A stretch of 64,000 nucleotides of DNA. Source: Antedon bifida (Eukaryota > Echinodermata > Crinoidea > Comatulida > Antedonidae). The notes under the pieces were generated by a model that was given only the letters and a program-made list of their open reading frames with translations, searched no databases and had not been told where the DNA came from. The position numbers and the translations under genes were made by a program. Shown here piece after piece: positions 1 through 14,000 of the stretch. How positions within the stretch are numbered: the stretch's first letter is position 1; the number at the start of each line of letters is the position of its first letter. The DNA is taken from assembly GCA_963402885.1 (NCBI GenBank), contig OY727095.1, positions 31,005,001 through 31,069,000 of the forward strand, written 5' to 3'.

Positions 1-44
1 TTTTTATCTACTGTACTCCAAAAGAGCGACTACCTCACCCTATT

Positions 45-152
45 TAAAGCTCTGTTTACACTATACGATACTGATATGACATCATCATGTCCATATATGG
101 GCACATCAAATTTTTTTTTGTAACAAAGTTTGATAGTGTAGACAGAGCTTAA
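45..152. mobile_element. MITE-A copy (downstream of GNE)
   Basis: A short non-autonomous inverted-repeat element. The left end reads AAGCTCTGTTTACACTAT and the right end TTTGATAGTGTAGACAGAGCTT. The interior carries the family signature: a GATATGACATCATCATGTCC block followed by CATATATGGGCACATC. No coding capacity. It belongs to the most abundant repeat family in this window (about 21 copies). Confidence 0.85.
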
Positions 153-1901
153 GTTATAGTCATAACATTAAATGTTTAATAATAAATATTCAATAATATA
201 TTTATGTATGGTGATAATAAATTAAAAAAAAATTATTAAATAACATTTTGAATTTTTTATTTATCGAAAAAGAAAATCAAAATATATATTAACCACTAGA
301 AGCTGATCTAATAATACGTATAACTTAAAAATAATAAAGATATTTGTTTTTAAAATTTGAAATATGGAATGTCATCAGAGTTATAAAGGCAATTTGCTAC
401 TCAAAGAAGGATAGCTAGGATCCATCTCAATACAAATGCAGCATCATTAAATTTAAGCCGTTATCTAGGAGTATTTTTGTTAATACTGCCACTGTAAAGT
501 AATACGTATACAGTACAGTACCAAAATATACTTTGGTAGAATAGAATATATCATTAACAGCGTTTTTTGTACACAGAAAGCAACAAAATAAAACAAACAA
601 TATATATATATTTATAAATTCATAATTTTCATACAGGAAAATACCCATCACCTCTACTTTATGATTTAAAGAGGATCATACAAATACTTAATTTATTTAC
701 AAATTCGAAGATTACATAATCAAACTTTGTCTCAATTATTATTCATCTGAAATCCACAAATATGTCAGCTGAATTTGATTAATTTAGTAAAAAATAAAAT
801 CTTATAATATCCACTGTATATTGTATAAATAATATTTTTCAATTCTGTATGCAATTATTAGAATGATTGAATACAGTGAATTATAATTGCAAAAACATAA
901 TCATGACAAACTAAACACAATTTTATCTACAAATTAAATTGAAGAATTCTTGAGAATAGTATTGAAATTCTTGTCTGATATTTTGTTACTGTATAGTGGT
1001 TCTATAAACATGTAATACTGAGCTTGAAAAACATCACAAACAATGTTATTTCGCGTTTAATTGAGTGAAATTTTCGGCAGTATAATTAATTAAATTTTCT
1101 TAAACTTAAATAATAAATTTGTAAATTAAATCAAGCGTCTTTCATTTTAAATCAACTTTAATAAGTGTCATATTTTATCAGCTGCTAACTACTATATGCA
1201 AATTAAAATCTACTTTCAGGTATTCTTTAAAAATTCTTTTAAAAATAAAAAATAATTTTAGGTAAATTATTATAAAGCATAATATATATTAAGTAATTCT
1301 ATAAAAAAGTTTTTTTGATAAACGTTGACAAATAAAAATTCTTATTTGGTCATAAAGGAAAGCAAGGCGAATCCTTATACCTGATAATAAATGTAATTAA
1401 TACTATTTCTAATAATACTTATCCATATTTAGCAATAATATAATAAGAATTGAAAAATCCAGATTCTGCACACACTAAATATATATATATATAATTTTTT
1501 GAGAAATAATAATAAATTTTCTTTATTCTCTTTTTTCAGAATGTGTTTGTTACTTGATTTAAATAATAAAAAAAAAAACAACAAATAAATTGAACAATTT
1601 AAAAGCATGTGTTATGTATATAAATATTCATTTTCATATAGACGTTTTTCCATATACATTAGAACCTTAACTCAATTTGGTGTGTGTATATACACATCAA
1701 ATTTACCATTTTTTGGTCCCATGCTATACTGTGTGTAACTGCGAGGTTCCACTGTATAGCAACAATTTTACTTGAATCGTACAATGAACGGACTCAAGCA
1801 TAAGCCCATTTAACTTGCGGTGGGCTAATATGGAAACCCAAAATTCATTGGGTTATTAAGATTACTTCAAATTTGAGGGTGGCCTTATACCAAAGACAGA
1901 C
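153..1901. other. Downstream flank of GNE, AT-rich, no gene seen
   Basis: This is very AT-rich sequence with simple runs, for example (TA)n near 1480. I see no exon with coding character on either strand. On the minus strand a possible polyadenylation signal for GNE (AATAAA, read as TTTATT on the plus strand) lies at about 1522-1527, some 525 bases past the GNE stop codon. It is only a hexamer match in AT-rich DNA, so it is weak evidence. Confidence 0.4.
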
Positions 1902-2023
1902 TTCAACTCTGTCTACACTATCAAACTTGATGTGACAAATATGGTAGCGATATGACATCATGTCCATATATGTGCACATCAAATTTTTTTGTCACAAAGT
2001 TTGATAGTGTAGACAGAGCTTTA
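1902..2023. mobile_element. MITE-A copy in the GNE 3' UTR region
   Basis: The left terminus is degenerate (AACTCTGTCTACACTATC) and the right terminus is GATAGTGTAGACAGAGCT followed by TTA. It starts only 30 bases beyond the GNE stop codon, so it should be part of the GNE 3' UTR if the transcript extends past it. Confidence 0.85.
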
Positions 2024-2052
2024 TAACGGTCAGTATTGTAATACATTTCTAT

Positions 2053-5000
2053 CTAATATGTTCGTCTTGTTGCATATTCTAATACAATACTGGCAGCTCC
2101 AAGCAAGGCAGGTTCAACAAGTTCCGACGCCCTAATTTGAACATTTCTAGCTGACCGCAGGGCATCTTCATCCACCATCCTACGCACTTCATTGACGTAT
2201 AATGGGGCAAATATTCCACAAAGAATGACAAGAGACGGATTGAGGACGTGTAACATACTGGTGACAGCATAGCCCATTGCCTTGGCAGCTAAAGAACAGA
2301 ACATAATAATTATTAAAATAATAACTAATGGGTGGATAATAGATTCCGCTTAAGCTCTGTCTCCACTATCAAACTTTATGTGACAAAAATTGTGATGAGC
2401 CCATATATGGACACGATGATGTCACATCACTACCATATTTGGGCACATCACACTTTTTTGTCAAACTTGTTTGATAGTGTAGACAGAGCTTAATGTTGAA
2501 ACAGCTATAATACAGTAGCTGACTTAGCATTGTATTTTATTACTGCAGTTTCCAAAGCTTGCTGATGGATCCCAGAGAAGTGGACAGGTGTTGGAAGTGA
2601 GTGGTACAAAGGCTGTAGTTCACACACTTTTGTCAAACTAGTTTCATAGTGTAGACAGGGCTTTATGGTAACCAAAGCACAGTGGACCAGACATTGCACA
2701 TACAACAACTTTCATCCATTTCACCCAGTACCAAAATGCTAGTTTACAAGGGTGAATATCGAGCTGTCAGGTGCAATACATTGGCATCTATATAAATATG
2801 TTGTGTTACTCTCTTTGCTATGGTGTATAATACCCCTTTCACACCAAAAGCAAAAGTCCGGAGACACTCCGGAGTTGACGCCCGGTGTTTTGGTGTGAAA
2901 GGTAAAATCAAGCAACTCCGGAGATTAAAACTGCGGGGTTGAACATCTGAACATTCTCCGGAGAGCGAACTGCGGGGACACCCCTGTGTTTTGGTGTGAA
3001 AGGTACCAACATCAAACTCTGGAGTTTTTAGGTCAAAAGGTCATCCTCACACGATCACTCATTGCTTTCGTATTATTTCAAAATACTTTAAATACTTGTA
3101 AAAAATATATAGCGGGTCTAGAAAATAATAAGTAGTATCAATAAAACATTATATGACTTTTGAAAATAATTATTAGATTAAAAATATTATCAATTAAAAT
3201 GATTCTAATGATCGTCGTTGTAAACAAAATAGAGGGCGACATTTACAATTTTATTTTATAAACCCCGGTGTTGCTAAGTTGGTGTGAAAGGGGTATCTCC
3301 GGAGTTTCTCGATGTTTTGAATGGTCATAAACCCCGGAGTGATCTCCGGAGTTTTGGTGTGAAAGGGGTATAAGAAGAACAGCTAATACTTTACCTAGAT
3401 CTATGACAGCCTGTGCTTTTTGATTACCATGTTCTGCAGCCTCCATAAGATGTTTCGCACTGATTTGTTGGTCGCCTTCATTCTTGTAACCATTAATAAA
3501 TAGCTCACCAGCTGCAAAAGATAAGATTACTTTAGCATAAAAAAAATGGACACAAAAAAGGAAGGGAGAATATTTTCATTAATTGACAGTCTGATTAATT
3601 AATCTGACTGTTCTATTTCAACTTCAAAAAATTTGTATACTATATGCTAGTGAAATTTTGAAGTATAATTATAACTACTCACCTTCATTAAGTTTGACAG
3701 CCTCCCTCTGGAGGGCAGCACCAGACGAATACGCCTCTGCACAACCAGTACTACCACACAGACATTTAGGACCATCCAGAGACACCTTGATATGTCCAAG
3801 TTCAGCCGCACAGAAATTGTTTCCGTGTATGAGTTTGTTATCAAGTATAATACCGCCACCAATTCCTGCAAAAGGTGACAAATATAAATTAAAAAGTTCT
3901 TCCTCACCACCTCTTATTTATGCATAGATATTTATGCAAAATTAATATTAGCGCCAAATCTTTTTGTCTGTAAAATCTAGGGTCATTTCCTGCTAAGAAC
4001 CACTTATATACCAAAGTGCTCAATTCAAATGATTTTAAGGAATACCAGCATACCTGTTCCAGTGGCAATTGTAATAAAATCTTCGATGTTTACTCCACAT
4101 CCAAACTTTCTCTCTCCCAGAGCGGCGCAGTTTCCATCATTGTCAACCCAAACTGGAAGATGCATCTTAGCTGAAATTGGTGACCTCAGGTCAATCTCAT
4201 TCCAACCTGCAAATGGATTTGATATTATCAGAAATTTAAAAACCACATGCAAGGAATTGCCAGCCACGTTAAAATATGAGAATACAATTAAATTTATTGC
4301 ACATAACAAAATATGATTAACATGAACGATTTGCTGATTCCAAATTTCCCTCCTCTCTTTTACATTAAAAAAACATTATCTCAACCTTTTTCTAGGCCTG
4401 TTTAAGCAATTAACCCAATTCAGGGAACTGGTATTGGTATTATATTACTTATTCAAATCTAAGGGCCTGTTTCTGCTGAACAGAAATAATCGATTATTAA
4501 CCGTTTATTTTTTTAATCGATTATTTTTGGGCAGCAGAAACGGCGCAAAATAAAATAACCGATTAAAAATAACCTATTAAAAACACTCAATCCATTGCGT
4601 GTTTTAATCGATTATTTCTTGTTTTAACCGATTATTGCAGAGCAGTTTTGAGCTGCAACACAAATAGCGATTATTGACCCCACTTTGACCTCTAGAGTAT
4701 GGCAAACTCATTCACGTCACACAAAGCATGCTGTTTATTTGCGCGATATCGACGATGATCAGCAAAACAAAGATCGCGATGTAGACCGAATAACAATCAA
4801 ATGTTAAACATTTGATTTTTATTATTTTGTGGGGGAGAATTATACCGAGAGACTCCAGGATTCTGTGTTACATCCCACCAGTCCAGGCTAACGATGTTTT
4901 ACATGTCCTTTTTTAGGCCTGTTGTCTGTTGACTTGTTTCGGTAGAAATATATAGCCACGCCTATAGGCCTAGCAGGCCGAAGGTAGAACCAACGAACGG

Positions 5001-8000
5001 CGAAACGAACTTTTCTCGTCGACGTGTCTTTATTAATATAATATCATTATTCTGTTGTATGTGGTACGGTAGTAGGCCTAGATGTTTATTTTACAAATAA
5101 TATAGCTTTACGTAAGAGTAATTTTTAATCCTACATGTGAGAGTTTTAGGCAGCGATAGGATGTAAACAAACCAACTCTCATCGGCCTTTCATAACTTGA
5201 ATGCGCTGTGGGGGAATGATGACGTGATTTTAAAAACCGATTACCTGAATAACCGATTAAAGTCGTAGCAATTTTCAATTGCAACGCGATTATTTTTGTG
5301 GTTTGCGGTGACTGGAAAAAATCAATTATTTTGATTTTTTCAGCAGAAACAGACCCTAAGAGCTATAACAAAACAAACAACCACATATAAACCACACAAT
5401 TCAAATGGCAATCTTCTTAACCACAGAATGATGCATATAATTACCATCAAGTGCTTTAGTTGAGTGCATAACTATTCCTGCTCTAGGATTCACTCTTCCA
5501 CCTGTACTAATTCCTACAAAAATAAAGTAAAAAATGAATTTAGAGAGCGAATTACAGTACACTCAGATGTATAATGAGCACCTGGTTGAAAAATACTAAG
5601 AAGGGGAATATCATCAAAAGGAAATTATATTATCAGTGAAAAAAAAGTGTTTGTATCAATTGTTTTAATATAATTATTGATAATGAACATTGTTTCAATG
5701 GAAGAACTTTTTTACTTTCTCTATAGTAGGTCCTTTTTGTAGTAAAAAGTCTCGAAAAGAAATGATGATGGTGGTTTGTTGGGAGGCTCCCACCTGGGGA
5801 CATAGTTCATGGTCTATAGCATTTGTGGAGAGTGGTGTTCAATGAAAATGTTTTGAGTTACATCTCGCCCCTCGAGGAGAAAGGGCTATTGTAGGTTTAT
5901 CAAGGTAAGCTAGGCACAAAATAGACTGATAAATCACTTACCAACTCCTAAAATTCTACAATTTAAGTCGACCGCTTTACAACATGCTTCTTGCAACATA
6001 TTCAATAATTCTCTTAGTTTTTCATCATTGCCATCTGGTGTAGGCTTTGATGTCTTATAAACAATCTTTCCCTGTAAATGAAAACAAGCAATAGGTAACG
6101 CTCTGTCTACTTCAAACTAGTTTGAAAAAAAAAGTGTGATGTGCCCAAATATGGTAGTAATATGATCAAATATGGTAGTGATATGACATCATCATGTCTA
6201 TATATGGGCAAATCACATGTCACATAAAGTTTGATAGTGTAGACATACGCTAATTATAATTGCGTTATAAATACACGACTGTTGTTAGGCCTCTTTTGTT
6301 TTTGTTGTGATTTTTTTTGTTTTTATTAATTTCAACATTCAAGTTTATACCACCATATGGATAAAAGGATTATTTAAGAGAAATTCACATACATTGTATT
6401 AGCACAAAGAAAATGGTTATTATTGTTATTAAATTATATTTTGTTGATCTTTATTATTGTTTTGATTTATAACACCTACGTAGAATATTAAGTTTATAAT
6501 AAACAATACAGTCTAAAGCTTAAATAATTAAGCACCATATTGAGTCATACGACTACTTTAAATCTTTAAATTAAAATTCTAGGCCTACTACATTTATGGA
6601 TTCTCATAAAGACTTAGCTCTAGCTAGTAATAATGTATAAAGTTGTCGTAATAATATACGACATGTCTCTGTACGTCATGTATAAAATAGCCTACAGCAT
6701 AATATATTATTATTACATATTAAAACGATTATTAATAATAATTACAAATAAGATTATATATTAATCTACCTCTATATTTTTGTATGTAGCAAACTATGTA
6801 ACTTTTATTGCATGTTAAATAATATGTTTTCAACAAAAAGATACGCCAATAAAGGTGGGTAATTCAACTTTTTTTTTTAAACTAGGTAGTTTGACAAAAA
6901 CAAGTTTCCAAATATGGTAGTGATATGCTTAAATATGGTAGTGATATGACATCGTCATGTCCATATATTTTTTGTCACATAAAGTTTGATAGTGTAGACA
7001 TAGCTTATTAAAGTATTTAATCATTGGTCATTCATTCCTAGCATTTATTCATAGCATTTACGTCATATCAGATATTCAACTGGTATATTGTTGTGTTTGA
7101 ATTTGAACAAGTTCAACCGCAAGATCGACTGTATTTAAGTTTGATAGAGAAAAGAAGTTGTGCACACACAGCTAAATTTTATTATCCCTCTATGGCGTAA
7201 GCAGATAAAAACAATGAAAATAAAGCAAATAATTATGGTTGTGTACAAACACTCAGAGGACAGGTAGAGATAAAGAAATACAAAAACCACAATAGGATAC
7301 AAAGGTAGAGATATGATAGAAGGCAAACATATTTAACCTATTTGTCCTGTTTAAACACTACAGAACAGAAAAATGCCACATGCATACATTGTTCAGGTGG
7401 CTTATGATATTACCCATGTTCATTACATTTCATTCAATTTAATTAACATTTATTTACACCACAGAAGAAATATCTATATATTTTCTCCATGTTTACACTT
7501 ACTGAATTTGTAACTATGGCAACCCTGAGATGCGTGCCACCCAGGTCAACAGCGAGGGCGCTTTGGATCTCCAGGATGTGATCGATATCCATGCTCTTGC
7601 TATCTGGCATCGGTGGAAAGACAAAAGACTTCTGGATCACGCTCTTTAAACTGAGAGACTTTAAAAACTTTATGATACGGGGAACAGCATGGCCATCTCC
7701 ATAAATATAAGACCTGGAAAATTTCAAATGAAACATTTTTTTTCTTTGCCTAATACTATTCCTGGTAGGAGATATTCCAAGGGACTAAGATTTAGAATGC
7801 TGGCAAAAGATATGTCATGGGTGGTGGTGTTTCTTTCTATGCATTATAATATTTTTTTCTAGGGACTAACACAACAAGATGTTCTATCATTCTAGATGTT
7901 CCATTTCAATATGTATTTTTCATCGATATTTTTTGCATTGATAATAAATTTCATAGAGTAAAGAAATATTTTCCTATGTTTTATGTGCAAAAGTTATATA

Positions 8001-11000
8001 CAGTACTGGGACATTTTAGGGAACAGTCTTGCACTGAAGTGGTCACCCAGGATAAAGAAGAAAAACTAAAATAAATGGTGTATTTTACGGTTGCTAATGA
8101 GAGGTCTATCTTTTTACAGTACCAATATCAGGTTATCACAGTACTCAAAGTGGGTGTGGGGTCAAATCTAATCTAATGACCTGATAACCACTGTCAAGAG
8201 TATGCATGTCATTTCGATATCTGTAACAGTAATTTGGATCTGGAAATTGAGATTCGTGGGTCGTTGACAAATAAATCATTTCAAAGCTAACATTGTAATT
8301 ATCACTTACGGTGGGAATCGTTTTTGATACTGGATGTCTAATGCGTGCTTTATCTTGTTTGTAGTGTCGGCATCTCGGCAATGAAGAACATTCTCGCCTA
8401 CAATAGGATAAAAATGTCAAAAGGTTAATCTCTTTCAGGAAGCGTTTATATAGGCTGAATGTGAAATGTTAATGCAATCTATTCCTCTTAATTTAAATTT
8501 ATTATTATTTAGGCAAATAGGATGCAAACAATTAAGAAGGTAAAACCAGTAAAGTAGAAAATTTGCATAAGCACCAGTCAGAAAATGAATAGGTGTATAC
8601 CTCCAACCAATGACTACCATAGGCAGATCCAAGGAAAACTGGGGTCCAGTCCCCTCAATTATTTAGGCAAATAGGATACAAAAAAGAAGGCAAAAAATAA
8701 TCATAATCACTAATCAGGGAAGTGCAAAAGCAGCATAAGCCACAGTCAAATACCGGTGTTTTTTTTGTGTCTGCCTTTTTTATTTATTATTTTTATTATT
8801 ACTTATTTATGCAATTGATTTTGTAACTATGAATGTCCGTTTCCGAAATAAAAGTAAAATAAAATTAATCTGCGTGTACCTCCAACCAAGAGAGAAGCTG
8901 GGGCTCAGTCCCCTCAATTCTTCAGGCCTTAGCGCACTCACACTCCCAAAAAAAATTAAATCATAAAGGCATGACCTTTTGCCTACGTACCTGTCTCACG
9001 TCCCGTCTGTCTGGAACCAAGGTTGACAACAGGTGTTCCAAATGCTCCTGCTTCTCGGACACCTGCGCTACTGTTGCCAATCATACAGCCTGCATGCGCG
9101 ATGAGAATTAGGAACTCTTCAAATGGAATGTGCTTCACTGGCTTAAATTTTGGGTGATGCTCTATACCCTTTAACCTCATAACTCGAATAATTTCCTTAC
9201 TACCTGAAATATTAATAAATAAAAAATATTATAGAAAAGTTCATAATGATTTTATTCATTTCAATTATTCCCATAGTGTGCAATTATCCATGGACAATTA
9301 TTCCACCGGAAAACTACTGTACCCTCTTAAAGACAACTCAGACAGAGTCGTATGACAAGTATCAACGAGTTGTCTCGCCGAGAGAAAATGTTTAAAGTTC
9401 TTGCGATGACCTAAAGACTTGCTCGATGCTATCGCAAGACGACTCGTTTGGGATTTAACAGCAAGTTGGGCCAAACAGAAACCAAAACTATTCCAGTTTA
9501 GAAAGCAGTAATTATAGCAAAAGAAATACAGTAGTTTCACCAAAAAGTACAAAAGTTGTAAAATCACTCAGTAATCGCAACTGGTTTTGCATTTAAAAAG
9601 ATTAACTATATATATAGCATAGTATTGGTCATAAAATGTAAAATTGTGATTGATTGAAACTGCTAAACAGATTACCAAAAAGTAGTTATTAGTTCATGTG
9701 AACCTGAAGAATATAAATGGGTCACCTTGGATGTTGTACTAAAATGTATGTTTGCATACAAGAATATTAATTACCCGTTGATAATGTTAAACTACCTATT
9801 GTTTCATGTCTATAACAACAGATGTTCTTAGAAGTACTATTGATTATGAAGCAACGATGCTCTTCAACGGAGGTTGTTTTATTGATTCTGCCTACGCTAT
9901 TCAATAAGCAATTTAAACGATAGTGTTCTGTATTTTTAAAAATTGACCCGATCATATAGTGCAATTTTATCAAGTCGCGTTTTAACATTTTATAGTTTAA
10001 AATTTTTACTGTTTTTACAATCATATTTTAAAATTGTATTATGTTTTTTTGTATGTTTTTGCGTGCAACTATTTTAATTGTGTTTCTGAACCTTGGAATA
10101 CAAATTTCAATTTAATTCTGTATTTGACAATAAATTTAATTTGCATAGAAATAAAATAACACAATATTCATACTGTATTTTCAGACTTGTCGAAAAACAG
10201 ATAAATTTCATGAAATTATTTATTTGGTTGGCTCTGTTCTCTCCAATTTTTTTTTTCATTGAATTAAAGTATTTTAAGGTAAATTAGCAATAAGTAAATG
10301 ATAATTTAAAGTGATGTTAGAAAATAATTTAAGGTTTATTTGAATAGGGTTTTGCACGAATTTCAATGATCAAAACTATTTTTAAAGAATTAAAGTGTTG
10401 TTGTACAATTTACAGGTGGTTTCACAAATAATATATTGTTTAATAATACTTTAATACAATAAATGAAGTGTAACGGTTAAGATGGACAATAGAGTGTGTT
10501 TATTGAATGAAAGCCACACATTGTTTGTACTAAGGAATTGGTATTCACTATATTATGGGTGTGTTCATAAAAATGTGTTATTTCAACCATGGAGGAAAAT
10601 ATTCCATCATGAAAATACTTGACTTTCATAAAAATGTTTCATATACAAAGTCATATGATTAAATATTTAAAATGAATGTGTATGTACAGTAAGATTACAT
10701 GTAGGAAATAAATTATAAATTATATGAAATGTGTATAATATTAATTGAAAAACTATGTAATGTAATAGTTAAATGACTACTACTACCAACTCCCCTCACT
10801 ACCAACTCCTTAAAGTTTGGTTCCCACTAGCGACGCAACACAAGGACGTAACGCAAAGTAAGTGATTTGACCAATCACAAGCGATGGATTATTCAAATTA
10901 TTGGTCAACTCGCTTGCGTTGTGAGTACGTCCTTGCGTTGCGTCTCTAGTGGGAACCACGCTTTACTATAGTATATTGATTAGCCTTGATCAGTGGAATC

Positions 11001-14000
11001 AATACAATTGAATAATGAGGAGTCAAAATAAACACTAACAACAATAAGATGGTATACTGTACAACTAAGAACACTGATAAGAAGCACTAATGACAATAAT
11101 GGATTTTAATGACAATGTCATTTCTTTCGAATGCTGTACTTAATATAAACAATATAACAAGGACTAACTCGCATCATTAGCAAATAGTCTTTTACTGCAA
11201 TGCTTTTTAAACATGTACAATGTTTGTTGACTCCGCCCCTTTTGTAAAGAAACTGAAATGTGGTTGTATTGGTTTAAAATGCATTGGTTTAGTTGTAGAA
11301 ATTATCTCTGGTTTAGATATTGAGTTTAAAGTTAAATCCATCAAACCTCAATGTACGGATTAGTGGTTTAGCGTTAAATCTGTCTAATTTTTATCTATAT
11401 TTTGAATACTGTAGACAGGTGGTGAAGTTTTTTTTTATTACACACAATCATACTATTTATATATTTTTTTTTTTACATCTGTTGATTTAAAATGTTTGTA
11501 TTACGGTGTACATAATATATAACATAATTTAAAGATTTGTGCGAAAATATTATATTTTTTAACAATGCGTGGGACAATTTTAGAAAAAACAATATTTGAG
11601 ACAAACAAAACCAATGGTGTATTACATACGAATACGTCATCATTTGAGATAGGATCACCCACATTACTGATGACAGTATGCTTGGATGATGTTTTAGGGA
11701 CAATAAAGTATATCAAAGGTCAGTGTGGGTGTTGATTGAAGGATAATAAAGAGGCTTTGTGTTAGGGTGATGGATGATTGAAGTGGGTGTTACACTCTAT
11801 GGTCTGGTGATCCCATAAGGACTACATGACGTGGCAAGGACTAAGAAATAACAGAGCATTACATCTGGGAGTTTTAAAATTTGGTATAATGCTGTTAAAG
11901 TGTTAGTCATGTTTTTTTATAAGAACATGCTGGTTAGATGGTACTGTGTAGTACACTCTATCGCTTACTGTAATAGTTATTGTACACTACAACAATTCAA
12001 TAACAGGGTAGGGCAAAACGTCTGACCAATTACTCAACTCCCTGACGCAAAGCTACTCCACAGTAGTTTAATACAATTACAATTCAATAACAATTTTCTA
12101 GAAATAAATTATTTTTAAAAGTATGCCAATTAACTGTTGTAAATACCATATTGGTTGACGGCTTGGTGAGATTATTGTCAAATTAGTTATACACATTTTA
12201 CATGTTTGTTAACATCTTCATCATGAACGACAGGGGTTGATGGCCTAGTACATCGGGATAACCCCCTATTATTTTCTGGGTTGTAACACTGGACCTCCTT
12301 TTCCAAGACTTGTTCTATCACCAGAACAATGGTTGAAGGGAGTTCAGTGCCGATTGTATGGTGGCGCCCCTGTTTTAACCATTCAACTTAAATTTGAGGT
12401 GAGCATGTTAGTACTGTAGTTAGTTGAAAACAAAAAATATATTATACATTCTTACCAGCATCAATATTTGGAAATAGTATAAGTGTCATGGCACCTAATT
12501 GGTCTAATGCTTCAAGCATAAAGCCAAACATCTTGAGAGATTCTTGGATGTTCGTCGTTACTGGATGTTGCAATGCTATCACATATTCCTTTGATTTAGT
12601 TCCCGGAGCAATCCACTTGGCTATTATATCATCTGGAGTGTTCAAATCAGCGCTTAAAAGTTTATCGTAAGATGGACAGCCAGTTAATAAAATACGTTCA
12701 TTGTCTTCGCACATTGTGAGGAGTCGACTCTGAGCACGCTCCGTGCAGCAGGCATGATAGTGAGCAAGTTTAGAAACGGCATGTCGAATACTGTCGTCGA
12801 TTGTTCCACTCACTTCGCCGCCCTCTATGTGCATGATACGTATATTCATTAGCGCTGCAGCGGTTGATAGGGATAGGGCATCGAATCGGTCACCGTGAAC
12901 GATCAGTACATCCGGCTTGACACGTAGTAGAACGTCGGGAAGTTTGACGAGTGCTAAGCCTACAGATTCTACCATAGCTGCCTCATCTTCTCCTCTCACG
13001 ATTGTATGTAACTTTGCATCTACTGGGAAGCCATCTTGTTCTATAAGCCTATAGGTGGAACTGTTAAAAGAAATAAATACTGATGGTAACGAAGATGAAA
13101 ATGATGATGATAATGATTATGCTAATGGTGTATTTATGTTAGTGGTACAATATTTACACTTTGGTTGGACATGACCATTTATTAAAATTTTAATGGTGTT
13201 TCCATTAGCTGCGCCGAAGTATGAATAGTAAATACAGCACAGAAATATAAAGAGTACATTAAATGTGTCTTGTCATCTAACTAGCATATTATAATGCATG
13301 CTTCAGTGTGTGTCTAAGCCACTTTTATTATTTTAATGCAGTAATTGTAGTAATAACAAACAAGTATACTGCAACTGTTCTTGCAAAATAGCCTATGTTT
13401 ATAGCTCATCATAAAAATCAAAATATGTGAATAGTAATTAATGCGTGCACTGAAGATGAAATGTGCGTAATAGATAATGGATTTTCTGTATAAAGGTAGA
13501 AGAAGAAAGCATCGTAGTAGATTTAGAGTGCTTGTCATTTATGTATCAATTTACAGTAATCAAAGAAAGGTTGTCAACGGTAAATAAACATCCTATCTAT
13601 ACTGTATTGCCACATATACAGTAATGCCAGTAGCACAGGCAAATCTGTATAACAGTGTCACATGTTTCACCTATTATGTAAAGGCTTTGGCCTATGATAC
13701 AGGCATCATATGTTATACCTGTATCACAGGATCTGCCTGTGATATTGCACAAATTATAGATACAGTACTGAGATTCGGCTAACATACTTAAATACACGAA
13801 GAACAGCAAATCAAAGACACAGTATCTATTTATCGTAAACAGTAATAACACACTAAAAAAAGTAATAAAATAAATTATACCCATAATCATCAATGAGATG
13901 GCATCCTAGGACAATGACACTAAGTACAAGCTCAGGGTCTTTCTGTACGGCGCTCATTATTGGAGCAAGCTTGGAGTAGTCAGCACGGTTGCATGTTGCT

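Noticed and set aside
45-152. MITE-A as a piggyBac-type element with TTAA target site
   Set aside because: Some copies read TTAAGC...GCTTAA, but the copies at 27124, 39632 and 49902 show direct TAA or TTA duplications outside AGCTCTG...CAGAGCT ends, which fits a 3-bp TWA site better.
3658-4316. Plus-strand frames of 89 and 95 codons
   Set aside because: They are antisense shadows of GNE kinase exons 3683-3865 and 4054-4206.
11473-11716. Minus-strand open frames of 71-76 codons
   Set aside because: Two overlapping frames in AT-rich intronic DNA of GNE, with composition typical of random sequence and no recognisable motif or splice context.
13597-13893. A 98-codon Cys/Ile-rich minus-strand frame beginning MMIMGIIYF
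   Set aside because: It lies in a GNE intron and overlaps the end of a real GNE exon in another frame; the apparent hydrophobic protein reflects AT-rich repeats such as ACAGG-type words.
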